Assembly (NCBI RefSeq): GCF_025753795.1
Contig: NZ_JAOWPS010000006.1
Span: 248,001-312,000 of the forward strand
From: Mesorhizobium sp. YC-39
GTDB lineage: Bacteria; Pseudomonadota; Alphaproteobacteria; Rhizobiales; Rhizobiaceae
DNA length: 64,000 bases
Direction of reading: 5' to 3'
In this document: piece by piece, positions 55,237 through 63,982 of the stretch
Numbering within the stretch: position 1 is the first letter of the stretch
Layout: each line of letters begins with the position of its first letter
Made by a program: the position numbers and the translations under genes
Notes under the pieces: model-generated
Seen by the model: the letters and a program-made list of their open reading frames with translations, nothing else
What the model was told of the DNA's origin: nothing
The model's database searches: none

Positions 55237-56358
55237 ATGAAAAAATTGAATATTTTGAGCGCGGCCGTATTCGGCCTGATGATGAGCGCGCCGGCTGCCT
55301 TCGCCGACGACATCACCTTTTCGGTGGTCGGACCGATGACCGGTCAGTTGGCCACGATCGGCGACCAGTTCAAGCAAGGCGCGCAAGCCGCCGCCGACGC
55401 GATCAACGCTGCCGGCGGCATCGATGGCCGCCAGATCAAGCTCGACATCGAGGACGACCAGTGCGATCCGAAGCAGGCGGTCTCGGTCGCCAACCGCATC
55501 ATCGCCGACGGCGTCAAGTTCATCGATGGCCATGCCTGTTCCGGTTCGAGCATCCCGGCCTCCGCGGTCTATGCCGAGGCTGGCGCGCTGATGATGAGCC
55601 CGGCTTCGTCCAACCCGGTGCTGACCGACGCGGCCGCGACAGCCGGCTGGCCGACGATCATGCGCCTCTATACGCGCGACGATGCGCAGGGCGCCTTCAT
55701 CGGCCCGTGGATTGCCAAGAAGTATGCTGGCAAGAACGTCGTCATCCTGCATGACAAGAGCGCTTACGGGCAGGGCGTGGCCGATGCCGTCAAGGCAACG
55801 ATGAACGCCGGCGGCCTCAAGGAAGTCATGTATGAAGGCATCAACGCCGGCGAGAAGGACTATGCCGCCCTCGTCACCAAGCTGAAGGATCTGAAGGCGG
55901 ATGTGGTCTATTTCGGCGGCTATCACCCCGAGGCCGGCCTCATCCTGCGCCAATCGGCGGAACAGAACCTCAAGTTCCAGCTGATCATGCCTGACTCGAT
56001 CGCCTCGCCGGAATTCTGGCAGGTTGCCGGCCCGGCCGGCGAAGGCACCATGTTCGTCTTCCCGTCGGATCCGCAGGCAAAGCCGGAGGCCAAGGAAGCC
56101 ATCGAAAAGATCAAGGCCGGCGGCTTCGTGCCGGAGGGCTTCACCTTGTTCTCCTACGCCGTGATCCAGGCCTTCGCCGAGGGCATCAAGCGCGCCGGCA
56201 GCGATGACCCTGCCAAGGTCGCCGAGGCGCTGAAGAACGGCCAGCCGATCAGCACCGTGGTCGGTTCGGTTACCTTCGACGAGAAGGGCGACCTCAAGAA
56301 CGCCAGCTACGACATCAACCAGTGGCACGACGGTAAATACGCACCGATACAGCCGTAA
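55237..56358 (+). CDS. Branched-chain amino-acid-type ABC transporter binding protein (LivK-like)
   Basis: A 373-residue periplasmic binding protein. Signal peptide about 1-23 (ILSAAVFGLMMSAPAAFA). The mature protein begins DDITFSVVGPMTGQLATIGDQFKQGAQAAADAINAAGGI, typical of LivK/BraC-type class I binding proteins, with DDQCDPKQAVSVANRIIADGVKFIDGHACSGSSIPAS (ligand-site and the two cysteines that bond in this family). No permease or ATPase genes are adjacent, so it works with a distant transporter. GGAGG precedes ATG 55237. The ligand is probably a branched-chain or other hydrophobic amino acid, which is inference. Confidence 0.9.
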   Translation: MKKLNILSAAVFGLMMSAPAAFADDITFSVVGPMTGQLATIGDQFKQGAQAAADAINAAGGIDGRQIKLDIEDDQCDPKQAVSVANRIIADGVKFIDGHACSGSSIPASAVYAEAGALMMSPASSNPVLTDAAATAGWPTIMRLYTRDDAQGAFIGPWIAKKYAGKNVVILHDKSAYGQGVADAVKATMNAGGLKEVMYEGINAGEKDYAALVTKLKDLKADVVYFGGYHPEAGLILRQSAEQNLKFQLIMPDSIASPEFWQVAGPAGEGTMFVFPSDPQAKPEAKEAIEKIKAGGFVPEGFTLFSYAVIQAFAEGIKRAGSDDPAKVAEALKNGQPISTVVGSVTFDEKGDLKNASYDINQWHDGKYAPIQP

Positions 56359-56423
56359 CGGCTTTCATGTGGCTGACCTTTATCCCGAAAATCGGAACCG
56401 ATCATGATCGTGTAAGATGACAG

Positions 56424-56450
56424 ATGGCCAGGCTGTCCTGGCCATTTTCT
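56424..56450 (+). terminator. Terminator of the LivK-like gene
   Basis: Perfect 9-base arms ATGGCCAGG and CCTGGCCAT with a CTGT loop, followed by TTTTCT. A GATCATG-type repeat fragment (CGATCATGATCG, around 56400) precedes it. The rest of the 318-base gap to 56677 shows no gene. Confidence 0.88.
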
Positions 56451-56676
56451 ATTGAGAACATTGCATTTTTTAAACTATTTCGACGGACTTCGAATACCTC
56501 TTCTTGGCGGCGGCGGCGCGGCATGGACGCGGGTAGAGCGAATGGCCAATCCCTGTAAATCGAAAGCCTCTGGCTGTGTGGTCCAGTCGAATTCGAGGGG
56601 ACTATCCAAATATCTTGGCCAAGCAGGGCTTCGGCGTTAATCTATCCGACCGGCCGCACACATCAGGAGTGTTGCC

Positions 56677-57234
56677 ATGAAAATATTCTTTTACCTCGCA
56701 TCGGTAGTGTTGGCGTTCTCAGCCTCCAGTGTCGCCGCTGAACTCACGGCGGAGGTTCCCAAGGGAGATCTCGAGTTCACCGCAAAAGCGATGTCCGCTG
56801 CCCCAGCGGATATCGGCAAGGATGCCACTATCATTCGGATAGGTGACGGCTTCGCGCTGACGCCCATCAAGACCGGAACGAACGGATGGACTTGCGCTGT
56901 TGATACCAACGGCGAGCCGTGGTGCGCCGATGCTGCCGGGCTGGAGTGGTTCAAGGCGATTTCGACCAAGGCGGAGCCGCCTGACAAGACCGGTTTCGTC
57001 TATATGCTCGCCGGAGACCTAGGCACCAGCAACCATGATCCTTATGCGACCGACAAGTCTCATTGGGTTCACACGGGTCCGCATGTCATGATCGTCGGGA
57101 AGGCGGCGCATGAGATGGCAGCCAACTATCCGAACAAGTTGGACGCTGATCCAAAACATCCCTACGTGATGTTTCCGGGCACCAAATATCAGCACCTGAT
57201 GCTTCCTGCCGACATGGCAGGCCACACCCAGTAG
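56677..57234 (+). CDS. Exported hypothetical protein
   Basis: A 185-residue protein with a signal peptide (about 1-20, FYLASVVLAFSASSVAA). The mature region has conserved-looking blocks GTNGWTCAVDTNGEPWCADAAGLEW, HWVHTGPHVMIVGKAAHEMA and HPYVMFPGTKYQHLMLPA. I recall similar secreted proteins of soil bacteria with PYVMWxGTxYxHxMxP endings but no named family. AGGAG lies eight bases before the ATG. It has two cysteines close together (WTCAVD and PWCAD). Base composition is a little lower in GC than its neighbours. Role unknown. Confidence 0.7.
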   Translation: MKIFFYLASVVLAFSASSVAAELTAEVPKGDLEFTAKAMSAAPADIGKDATIIRIGDGFALTPIKTGTNGWTCAVDTNGEPWCADAAGLEWFKAISTKAEPPDKTGFVYMLAGDLGTSNHDPYATDKSHWVHTGPHVMIVGKAAHEMAANYPNKLDADPKHPYVMFPGTKYQHLMLPADMAGHTQ

Positions 57235-57316
57235 CAGCAGCCTACACCGCCGCGTCACGGCCGGTCGCGGCGGCGTCACCTTCTCATTCGCCAGCCCGGC
57301 GTGGCATGAGCGTCGC

Positions 57317-59281
57317 TCAGGGGTCCGGCACTTCGGCAAAGCGCACCAGCACGGTCCCGTCGGTGACCTGCGCCCCTTCTGCGGCGATCTCGGCGATCAC
57401 GCCGTCATGGGGCGCGGAAATCATGTGCTCCATCTTCATTGCTTCCAGGATCAGCAGCGGCTGGCCTTTGATGACGGCATCGCCCTTTGCCGCACGCACC
57501 AACTTGACCAGGCCGGGCATCGGCGCGCGCAGGCTGCCGGAAGCGGCGGCGGCTTCCTCGGCCCTTGCCAGCGGGTCCGGCACGGCGAAGCTGTAGCCGA
57601 CGGCGCCAGAAAAGACCGTGACGTGCCCAGGCCAGAGGGCGAGGCGAGGGGACGCGGACAGGTCATACGAATTGGCGCCGTCATAAGGTGGGTCCAGCGC
57701 CACCTGGAACCGCCCGTCCGGCCGCACCGAGACACGCGCGAGAATATCATCCTCGCCATAGCGCAGCCGCGTGCGCCGCGCGACCGTGTGGAAATGCGCA
57801 TAGCCGGCAAGCGCCGACCACGGGTCATCGGACGGCACTTGAGCGGCTGAGCCAGACGCCGCAAGGGCTGCCGCGGCAATAGTCTCGCCGCTCGGCGGCG
57901 GGACCGAGGTCAGTGCCTGCTGATGCCGGTCAATCAGGCCGGTATCGACATCGCCGGCGGCAAAATCCGCGTCCGCGGCAAGGGCCGCCAGAAAGGCGGT
58001 GTTGACGGTCGAGCCGGCGATCTCGGTTTGCGAAAGCGCCGTCCCCAGCGCGTCGCGCGCCGCCTGCCTGTCCTTGCCGTGGACGACCAGCTTGGCGATC
58101 ATCGGATCGTAGAAGGGCGAGATGGCATCGCCGGCCCGCACGCCAGTCTCGACGCGCATGCTGGCGCCTTCCGGAGCGGCATCGGGAAATCTAAGATGAT
58201 GCAGCGTGCCCGTCGCCGGCAAGAAACCCTTTGCCGGGTCTTCGGCATAGAGGCGCGCCTCGAAGGCGTGGCCGGAGAGCTGGATCTCGCTTTGTGTCTT
58301 CGGCAGCTTTTCGCCGGACGCCACCTTGAGCTGCCACTCGACCAGGTCGATGCCGGTGACCATTTCGGTGACGGGATGCTCGACCTGCAGGCGGGTGTTC
58401 ATTTCCATGAACCAGAAGCGGTCCGCCTTCAGCCCTTGCGAGGCGTCTACGATGAACTCGATGGTGCCGGCGCCGCAATAGTGGATCGCCTTGGCAGCCT
58501 TGACCGCTGCCTCCGTCATCGCCTTGCGCAGCGCCGGCGTCATGCCGGGCGCGGGCGCTTCCTCGATCACCTTCTGGTGGCGACGCTGCGCCGAGCAGTC
58601 GCGCTCGAAGAGATGCACGGCGTTGCCAAAGATATCACCGAATACTTGCACTTCAATGTGGCGCGGCTTGTCGACATATTTCTCGACCAGCACGCGGTCG
58701 TCGCCGAAGGCGGCCTTCGCTTCGCGCCGCGCGCCCGACAGCGCTTCGGAAAAATCGTCGGGATGTTCCACCCGCCGCATCCCCTTGCCGCCGCCGCCGG
58801 CGCGCGCCTTGATCAGCACGGGATAGCCGATCTCGCGCGCCTTCGAGGCAAGCAGCACGATCTCCTGCGCTTCGCCATGGTAGCCCGGCACGACAGGCAC
58901 GCCGGCCTTCTCCATCAGCCGTTTGGCGGCGTCCTTCAGCCCCATGGCGCGGATCGAGGCCGCTGACGGCCCGATGAAAACGAGGCCTGCCGCCACCACC
59001 TGGTCGACGAAGTCAGGGTTTTCCGACAGAAAACCGTAGCCGGGATGGATGGCTTCGGCGCCTGTTGTTTTCGCTGCCGCGATGATCTTGTCGCCGCGCA
59101 GATAGCTTTCGCCGACGGGCGAGGCGCCGATATGCACCGCCTCGTCGGCCATCTCGACATGCAGGGCCTGGGCATCGGCGTCGGAATAGACGGCGACCGT
59201 GCGCACACCCAGCTTGCGCGCGGTGCGGATGACGCGGCAAGCGATCTCGCCGCGATTGGCGATCAATATCTTGCCGAACAT
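57317..59281 (-). CDS. mccA: Methylcrotonyl-CoA carboxylase biotin-containing alpha subunit
   Basis: A 654-residue biotin-dependent carboxylase subunit. The biotin carboxylase part (about 1-450) has FGKILIANRGEIACRVIRTA, ATP-grasp loop KARAGGGGKGMR and FMEMNTRLQVEHPVTEMVTG. The C-terminal biotinyl domain has the lysine motif LILEAMKMEHMISAP. With MccB it carboxylates 3-methylcrotonyl-CoA in leucine breakdown. Neighbours (mccB and an isovaleryl-CoA dehydrogenase gene) decide for MCC over propionyl-CoA or acetyl-CoA carboxylase. GGGAGG lies upstream of ATG 59281. Last gene of the cluster. Confidence 0.92.
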   Translation of the reverse strand: MFGKILIANRGEIACRVIRTARKLGVRTVAVYSDADAQALHVEMADEAVHIGASPVGESYLRGDKIIAAAKTTGAEAIHPGYGFLSENPDFVDQVVAAGLVFIGPSAASIRAMGLKDAAKRLMEKAGVPVVPGYHGEAQEIVLLASKAREIGYPVLIKARAGGGGKGMRRVEHPDDFSEALSGARREAKAAFGDDRVLVEKYVDKPRHIEVQVFGDIFGNAVHLFERDCSAQRRHQKVIEEAPAPGMTPALRKAMTEAAVKAAKAIHYCGAGTIEFIVDASQGLKADRFWFMEMNTRLQVEHPVTEMVTGIDLVEWQLKVASGEKLPKTQSEIQLSGHAFEARLYAEDPAKGFLPATGTLHHLRFPDAAPEGASMRVETGVRAGDAISPFYDPMIAKLVVHGKDRQAARDALGTALSQTEIAGSTVNTAFLAALAADADFAAGDVDTGLIDRHQQALTSVPPPSGETIAAAALAASGSAAQVPSDDPWSALAGYAHFHTVARRTRLRYGEDDILARVSVRPDGRFQVALDPPYDGANSYDLSASPRLALWPGHVTVFSGAVGYSFAVPDPLARAEEAAAASGSLRAPMPGLVKLVRAAKGDAVIKGQPLLILEAMKMEHMISAPHDGVIAEIAAEGAQVTDGTVLVRFAEVPDP

Positions 59282-59330
59282 GCGGCCTCCCGGTTTTGTC
59301 GCGGGCGGCGCCAGGCAGGCAGGCGGCCGC

Positions 59331-59708
59331 CTATTTGGAAAGCGCGATCTGACAGCCGCCGCTGGCGATCTTGACCTTCCACTTTCTCAAGCCAGACTGA
59401 CAGTTCTGCAGCGCCAGATCTTCCGCCGCCTTTTGCGACGGTGCGTTCATCCGCGCGCCGCAAATGATGTAGAGGTCGACGACGCGCGAATAGAAGGTTG
59501 TTGCATAGGCTGAGTGGCCGCTCGCCGCCACATAGGCGTTGTACGCCCTGGTGCACGGATCCTTCGGGCTTCCGGGCAAAGTCGGGTAGAAACGGATGTC
59601 GCCCTTGTTTCCGGCGAGAGATTCCGCAGCGCCGATACCGGGCGCAGCTAATATAAGTAACCCTGCAAGTATCGATGAGGTTGTTCTCTGAAAAAGTCGC
59701 AGTCTCAT
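59331..59708 (-). CDS. Small secreted cysteine-containing protein in the leucine cluster
   Basis: A 125-residue protein with a signal peptide (about 1-26, SSILAGLLILAAPGIGAAES). The mature part contains PCTRAYNAYVAASGHSAYATTFYS, DLYIICGARMNAPSQKAAED and ALQNCQSGLRKWKVKIASGGCQIALSK: four cysteines, the last two in an NCxSGLxxW...GGCxxxxSK pattern often seen in small exported proteins of Mesorhizobium. Function unknown. It lies between the macro-domain gene and mccA on the same strand, spaced 49 and 96 bases, so it may be co-transcribed without being metabolic. Confidence 0.65.
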   Translation of the reverse strand: MRLRLFQRTTSSILAGLLILAAPGIGAAESLAGNKGDIRFYPTLPGSPKDPCTRAYNAYVAASGHSAYATTFYSRVVDLYIICGARMNAPSQKAAEDLALQNCQSGLRKWKVKIASGGCQIALSK

Positions 59709-59804
59709 CTTCGCCCAATCCCCATTGGTATTTGCGAAGAGCAATAGCTGCGATTCTTGTGTGTGGCCAGTTCCATGATTGAAAATGGTTGTGGATGGGA
59801 TTTC

Positions 59805-60347
59805 TCATGGGTGCCGATCACGCTCCGCCAGGGCAGCAGTGGCCTGCCGGTATAGTTCGGCCGTCGACTCATCGAAGCAGCAGAAGATAACGCTATCCGG
59901 TACGGGATTCTGTTGCAGGAAGGCGCTTACGGCGCCGACGGCGATCTCGGTCGCCTCATCCTTCGGGAAACGGTAGATGCCGGTGGAGATCGCCGGAAAC
60001 GCCACCGTCCGGCAATTCTTGCCGGCGGCAAGTTCGAGCGAACGACGATAGCAGGACGCGAGCAACTCGGCCTCACCTTTGCCGCCGCCTTGCCAGACCG
60101 GCCCAACGGTGTGGATGATGTGGCGTGCCGGCAGGCGATAGCCCTTGGTCATCTTGGCATCGCCGGTCTTGCAGCCATTCAGCATCCGGCATTCGAACTC
60201 AAGTTCGGGCCCGGCGGCCCGGTGAATGGCGCCGTCGACACCCCCGCCGCCGAGCAGCGACGAGTTGGCGGCATTGACGATGGCGTCAACTGCCAGGCGC
60301 GTGATGTCGCCGGTGTGAATGCGGATCCTGTCGCCGGTCTCACCCAT
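59805..60347 (-). CDS. Macro-domain protein (O-acetyl-ADP-ribose deacetylase-like)
   Basis: A 180-residue macro domain of YmdB type, which binds ADP-ribose and removes O-acetyl or ADP-ribosyl groups. Signature segments: IRIHTGDITRLAVDAIVNAANSSLLGGGGVDGAIHRAAGPEL at the start, and AFPAISTGIYRFPKDEATEIA at about 120-140. The Asn and Asp of NAANSSLLGGGGVD are the usual catalytic pair. The start ATG is one base after the mccB stop codon (TGA-G-ATG), so it is translationally linked to mccB. Its presence in a leucine operon is unusual. Confidence 0.9.
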   Translation of the reverse strand: MGETGDRIRIHTGDITRLAVDAIVNAANSSLLGGGGVDGAIHRAAGPELEFECRMLNGCKTGDAKMTKGYRLPARHIIHTVGPVWQGGGKGEAELLASCYRRSLELAAGKNCRTVAFPAISTGIYRFPKDEATEIAVGAVSAFLQQNPVPDSVIFCCFDESTAELYRQATAALAERDRHP

Positions 60348-60348
60348 C

Positions 60349-61956
60349 TCACATCCTGAACACGCCGAACTTTGTCTCTTCGATGTCGGCATTGAGCGCC
60401 GCCGAGAGGCTGAGCGCCAGCACCTCGCGCGTCCTGGCCGGGTCGATGATGCCGTCATCCCAGAGGCGAGCTGACGAATAGAGCGGGTGGCCCTCATGCT
60501 CGTATTTCATCAGGATCGGCTTTTTGAATTTTGCCTCTTCCTCCACGCTCCATTCGCCGCCCTTGCGCTCGATGCCCTCGCGCTTGACGACGGCAAGCAC
60601 GGTGGCCGCCTGTTCACCGCCCATCACCGAAATGCGGGCGTTCGGCCACATCCATAGGAAGCGCGGCGAATAGGCGCGTCCGCACATGCCGTAATTGCCG
60701 GCGCCGAAGGAGCCACCGATGATCATGGTCACCTTCGGCACGCGCGCCGTGGCGACCGCCATCACCAGCTTGGCGCCATCCTTGGCGATGCCGCCGGCCT
60801 CGTATTTGCGCCCCACCATGAAGCCGGTGATGTTCTGCAGGAAGACCAGCGGAATCCCGCGCTGGCAGCACAATTCGATGAAATGCGCGCCCTTCAGCGC
60901 GCTTTCGGAGAACAGCACGCCATTGTTGGCGATGATGCCGACCGGCATGCCATGCAGATGGGCAAAGCCGGTGACCAGCGTGGTGCCGTAATTCTGCTTG
61001 AACTCGTCGAATTCGGACCCGTCGACGACACGCGCAATCACCTCGCGCACGTCATAGGGCTGGCGCAGATCCGTCGGCACGATGCCGTAGAGCTCATGCG
61101 GATCGTGAAGCGGCGGAATCGATTTCTGCAGCTTCAGGCTTACCGTCTTGTTTCGATTGAGGTTCCTGATGATGCGCCGGCAAATGGCCAGCGCATGCTC
61201 GTCATCCAACGCATAGTGGTCGGCGACGCCGGAAAGCCTTGTGTGCACGTCGGCGCCGCCAAGCTCCTCGGCGCTGACATCTTCGCCGGTGGCCGCCTTT
61301 ACCAGCGGCGGGCCGCCGAGGAAGATGGTCGCCTGGTTGCGCACCATGATCGTCTCGTCAGACATTGCCGGCACATAGGCGCCGCCCGCCGTGCACGAAC
61401 CCATGACGCAGGCGATCTGCGGAATGCCTGCAGCCGACATGTTGGCCTGATTGTAGAAGATGCGGCCGAAATGCTCACGATCGGGAAACACCTCGTCCTG
61501 GTTGGGCAGATTGGCGCCGCCGCTGTCAACCAGATAGACGCAAGGCAAATTGTTCTGCAGCGCGATCTCTTGCGCGCGCAGATGCTTCTTCACCGTCAGC
61601 GGATAGTAGGTGCCGCCCTTCACCGTGGCGTCATTGACGACGACCATGACCTCGGTGCCTTCGACGCGACCGATGCCGGCGATAAGGCCGGCCGAGGAAA
61701 TCTCCTCGCCATACATCGACCACGCCGCGAATTGGCCGATCTCGAGAAAGGGCGAGCCGGTGTCGAGCAATTGCGCCAGGCGCTCGCGCGGCAATAGCTT
61801 GCCGCGCGAAACATGCCGCTCACGCGCTTCGTCGGAGCCGCCGCGCTCGACGCTTGCTGCCTTTTCCGCAATGTCGGCGACCAGCGCCCGCATGCGCTCC
61901 GCATTGGCGCGGAAGGTGTCGGAGGTGGGGGAGATCTGCGAGATGAGGGCGGGCAT
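60349..61956 (-). CDS. mccB: Methylcrotonyl-CoA carboxylase beta (carboxyltransferase) subunit
   Basis: A 535-residue carboxyltransferase subunit. It carries SGGANLPNQDEVFPDREHFGRIFYNQANMSAAGIPQIACVMGSCTAGGAYVPAMSDE in the first crotonase-like half and QNITGFMVGRKYEAGGIAKDGAKLV and GGSFGAGNYGMCGRAY in the second, all features of MCC beta. It receives CO2 from biotin on MccA. The downstream macro gene starts at once and the upstream vapC-like gene ends four bases before its start codon, so the cluster is tightly packed. Confidence 0.95.
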   Translation of the reverse strand: MPALISQISPTSDTFRANAERMRALVADIAEKAASVERGGSDEARERHVSRGKLLPRERLAQLLDTGSPFLEIGQFAAWSMYGEEISSAGLIAGIGRVEGTEVMVVVNDATVKGGTYYPLTVKKHLRAQEIALQNNLPCVYLVDSGGANLPNQDEVFPDREHFGRIFYNQANMSAAGIPQIACVMGSCTAGGAYVPAMSDETIMVRNQATIFLGGPPLVKAATGEDVSAEELGGADVHTRLSGVADHYALDDEHALAICRRIIRNLNRNKTVSLKLQKSIPPLHDPHELYGIVPTDLRQPYDVREVIARVVDGSEFDEFKQNYGTTLVTGFAHLHGMPVGIIANNGVLFSESALKGAHFIELCCQRGIPLVFLQNITGFMVGRKYEAGGIAKDGAKLVMAVATARVPKVTMIIGGSFGAGNYGMCGRAYSPRFLWMWPNARISVMGGEQAATVLAVVKREGIERKGGEWSVEEEAKFKKPILMKYEHEGHPLYSSARLWDDGIIDPARTREVLALSLSAALNADIEETKFGVFRM

Positions 61957-61960
61957 GGCG

Positions 61961-62344
61961 TTACCGGATCAGTTCGATCTTGCAGCCGACATCCAGGTCG
62001 CCCCAGTCACGGTCAGCGGTTACGGCAATGGCATTTTCGCGAATTGCCAGCGCGAGGCAGGCCCGGTCGCCCAGCGACAAGCCGCGATGCCGCGTCAGTT
62101 CACGAAGCTGCCCGGCGGCGATGCCCATCGCTTCGTCGAAAGCGGCGACCGGCATGCCGAGGCTGGCGAGGTCGTCCGCGGCCTCTTCCATGCTGCGTCC
62201 CCTGTCGATCAGCTTGGCGATGATTTCGGCCGCATTTACCGAGCTGCATTGCGCATCCGGCGCGAATCCCAAGGCAATGTCGGTGCCTCTCTCATTAAGC
62301 AGGATCGCAAGCGCTGCCGAACTGTCCATGACGTAGGATTTCAT
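61961..62344 (-). CDS. vapC: VapC-like PIN-domain toxin
   Basis: A 127-residue PIN-domain nuclease. The acidic residues are seen in MKSYVMDSSAALAILLNE (Asp7), SSVNAAEIIAKL (Glu), SLGDRACLALAI (Asp) and AVTADRDWGDL (Asp), the VapC active-site set. VapC toxins cleave RNA, usually tRNA or rRNA, and are held inactive by VapB. The start overlaps the vapB stop (ATGA). It ends four bases before mccB, so it appears to be in the leucine operon. Confidence 0.9.
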   Translation of the reverse strand: MKSYVMDSSAALAILLNERGTDIALGFAPDAQCSSVNAAEIIAKLIDRGRSMEEAADDLASLGMPVAAFDEAMGIAAGQLRELTRHRGLSLGDRACLALAIRENAIAVTADRDWGDLDVGCKIELIR

Positions 62345-62796
62345 TTCGCTCGCTTCCCCGCCGTCATCCCTTCGGTGTGAAGTCGGTCCAGGCGCTTGTC
62401 GCTTCGAAGCTGTTCCTCGCGTCGCTCCTTGAGAAATTCGTCAACGACACTTTCGTCGGGCTTCTTCAACGCCGACAATTCCGCCTGGACGCGCCTCAGG
62501 TTCTGAAGCCACGACCTTACCCGCAGCTCGCCGTTCTCGACATGAAGGATCATATCTTCACCGGGTTTCACGCCCATCTCCTCGCGCATCGCGGCGGGGA
62601 TGACGAAGCGTCCACCATCGCCGAGTTTGACACGCTCGCGTTTCGGTGGAACCCGGAGTGGCGTTTTCCGAACTCCAGCCTCGAATTGTGTTTGCGGATT
62701 TTCGTCTAATCCAGCCTTTCCCGTTCTGCTCACCACGGCTTGCCCCGTTTCAGAAATGTGACATATCGCAGAAATATGGCACGATTTGCCATTCAT
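62341..62796 (-). CDS. vapB: VapB-like AbrB/SpoVT antitoxin
   Basis: A protein of up to 151 residues. The SpoVT/AbrB DNA-binding domain is RVKLGDGGRFVIPAAMREEMGVKPGEDMILHVENGELRVRS; the C-terminal helical part, ELSALKKPDESVVDEFLKERREE, is the usual toxin-binding tail. About 50 residues precede the AbrB domain, longer than common VapB proteins. The true start may be internal (GTGs at about residues 20-21), since ATG 62796 lacks a clear ribosome site. It overlaps vapC by four bases and lies 22 bases after the ivd stop. Confidence 0.85.
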   Translation of the reverse strand: MNGKSCHISAICHISETGQAVVSRTGKAGLDENPQTQFEAGVRKTPLRVPPKRERVKLGDGGRFVIPAAMREEMGVKPGEDMILHVENGELRVRSWLQNLRRVQAELSALKKPDESVVDEFLKERREEQLRSDKRLDRLHTEGMTAGKRAK

Positions 62797-62818
62797 GACA
62801 AATTTCAAGATAGTTCCA

Positions 62819-63982
62819 TCACAATCCCTCCGCCATGATCTCGCGTCCGATCAGCCAGCGGCGGATTTCGCTGGTGCCGGCGCCGATCTCGTAGAGCTTG
62901 GCGTCGCGCAAAAGCCGGCCGGTCGGATAGTCGTTGATATAGCCATTGCCACCAAGCAACTGGATGGCATCGAGCGCCATCTGTGTCGCCTTTTCGGCGG
63001 CAAACAGCACGCAGCCGGCGGCGTCCTTGCGCGTCGTCTGGCCGCGGTCACAAGCGGCGGCGACGGCATAGACATAGGCGCGGGCGGCGTTCATCACCGT
63101 ATACATGTCGGCCAGCTTGCCTTGCACCAGCTGGAACTCGCCGATCGGCTGGCCGAACTGCTTGCGCTCGTGCACGTAAGGGATCGCCACATCGAGGCAC
63201 GCCGCCATCAGTCCGACCGGGCCGCCGGCGAGCACCGTGCGCTCATAGTCGAGCCCCGACATCAGCACTTCGACGCCGCGTCCTTCCTCATGCAGCACAT
63301 TGTCGAACGGCACCTCGACATTCTCGAACACCAGCTCGCCGGTGTTGGAGCCGCGCATGCCGAGCTTGTCGAGCTTCTGCGCCACCGAAAAGCCGGCAAA
63401 CGCCTTCTCGACGATAAAGGCGGTGATGCCGCGCGAATGGCGCTCCGGATCGGTCTTGGCATAGACGACCAACGTCTCGGCGTCCGGCCCATTGGTGATC
63501 CACATCTTGGTGCCGTTGAGCACATAGCGGTCGTTGCGCTTTTCGGCGCGCAGCCGTAGCGATACAACGTCCGAGCCGGCACCCGATTCCGACATCGCCA
63601 GCGCGCCTACCTTTTCGCCCGAGCACAGCGCAGGCAGGTATTTCTCCTTCTGCGCCGGCGTCGCCCAGCGGTTGATCTGATTGACGCAAAGGTTGGAATG
63701 GGCGCCGTAGGAGAGGCCGACCGAGGCCGAGGCGCGGGAAATCTCCTCCACCGCCACGACATGGGCGAGATAGCCCATCCCGCTGCCGCCGAAATCGGGA
63801 TCGGCGGTGATGCCGAGCAGGCCGAGCGCTCCCATCTCGGCCCACAGATGCGACGGGAATTCGTTCGAGCGGTCGATATCGGCCGCGATCGGCGCGATTC
63901 TGTCCTGCGCGAAGCGCCGCACCAGATCGCGCAGCGCCTCGATGTCTTCGTCAAGCCCGAAGTTGAGCGTGTGCGTGTACAT
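62819..63982 (-). CDS. ivd: Isovaleryl-CoA dehydrogenase
   Basis: A 387-residue acyl-CoA dehydrogenase. Segments: LCSGEKVGALAMSESGAGSDVVSLRLRAEKR (FAD and substrate region), WITNGPDAETLVVYAKT and YINDYPTGRLLRDAKLYEIGAGTSEIRRWLIGR. The residue SGLDYERTVLAGGPVGLM carries the Glu in helix G that is the catalytic base of isovaleryl-CoA dehydrogenases, unlike other acyl-CoA dehydrogenases. It converts isovaleryl-CoA to methylcrotonyl-CoA and passes electrons to ETF. GGGAGGAAGG lies just before the ATG. It is the first visible gene of the leucine cluster; the upstream part is outside the window. Confidence 0.95.
   Translation of the reverse strand: MYTHTLNFGLDEDIEALRDLVRRFAQDRIAPIAADIDRSNEFPSHLWAEMGALGLLGITADPDFGGSGMGYLAHVVAVEEISRASASVGLSYGAHSNLCVNQINRWATPAQKEKYLPALCSGEKVGALAMSESGAGSDVVSLRLRAEKRNDRYVLNGTKMWITNGPDAETLVVYAKTDPERHSRGITAFIVEKAFAGFSVAQKLDKLGMRGSNTGELVFENVEVPFDNVLHEEGRGVEVLMSGLDYERTVLAGGPVGLMAACLDVAIPYVHERKQFGQPIGEFQLVQGKLADMYTVMNAARAYVYAVAAACDRGQTTRKDAAGCVLFAAEKATQMALDAIQLLGGNGYINDYPTGRLLRDAKLYEIGAGTSEIRRWLIGREIMAEGL

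Noticed and set aside
54679..56328. 549-codon minus-strand open frame
   Set aside because: Antisense to the LivK-like gene and passing through a terminator and repeat.
56452..56640. 62-codon plus-strand open frame after the LivK terminator
   Set aside because: No ribosome site, no motif, and it uses a non-ATG start.
57317..61956. Propionyl-CoA or acetyl-CoA carboxylase
   Set aside because: The beta subunit has MCC-type motifs and the neighbour is an isovaleryl-CoA dehydrogenase with the helix-G Glu, so methylcrotonyl-CoA is the better substrate.
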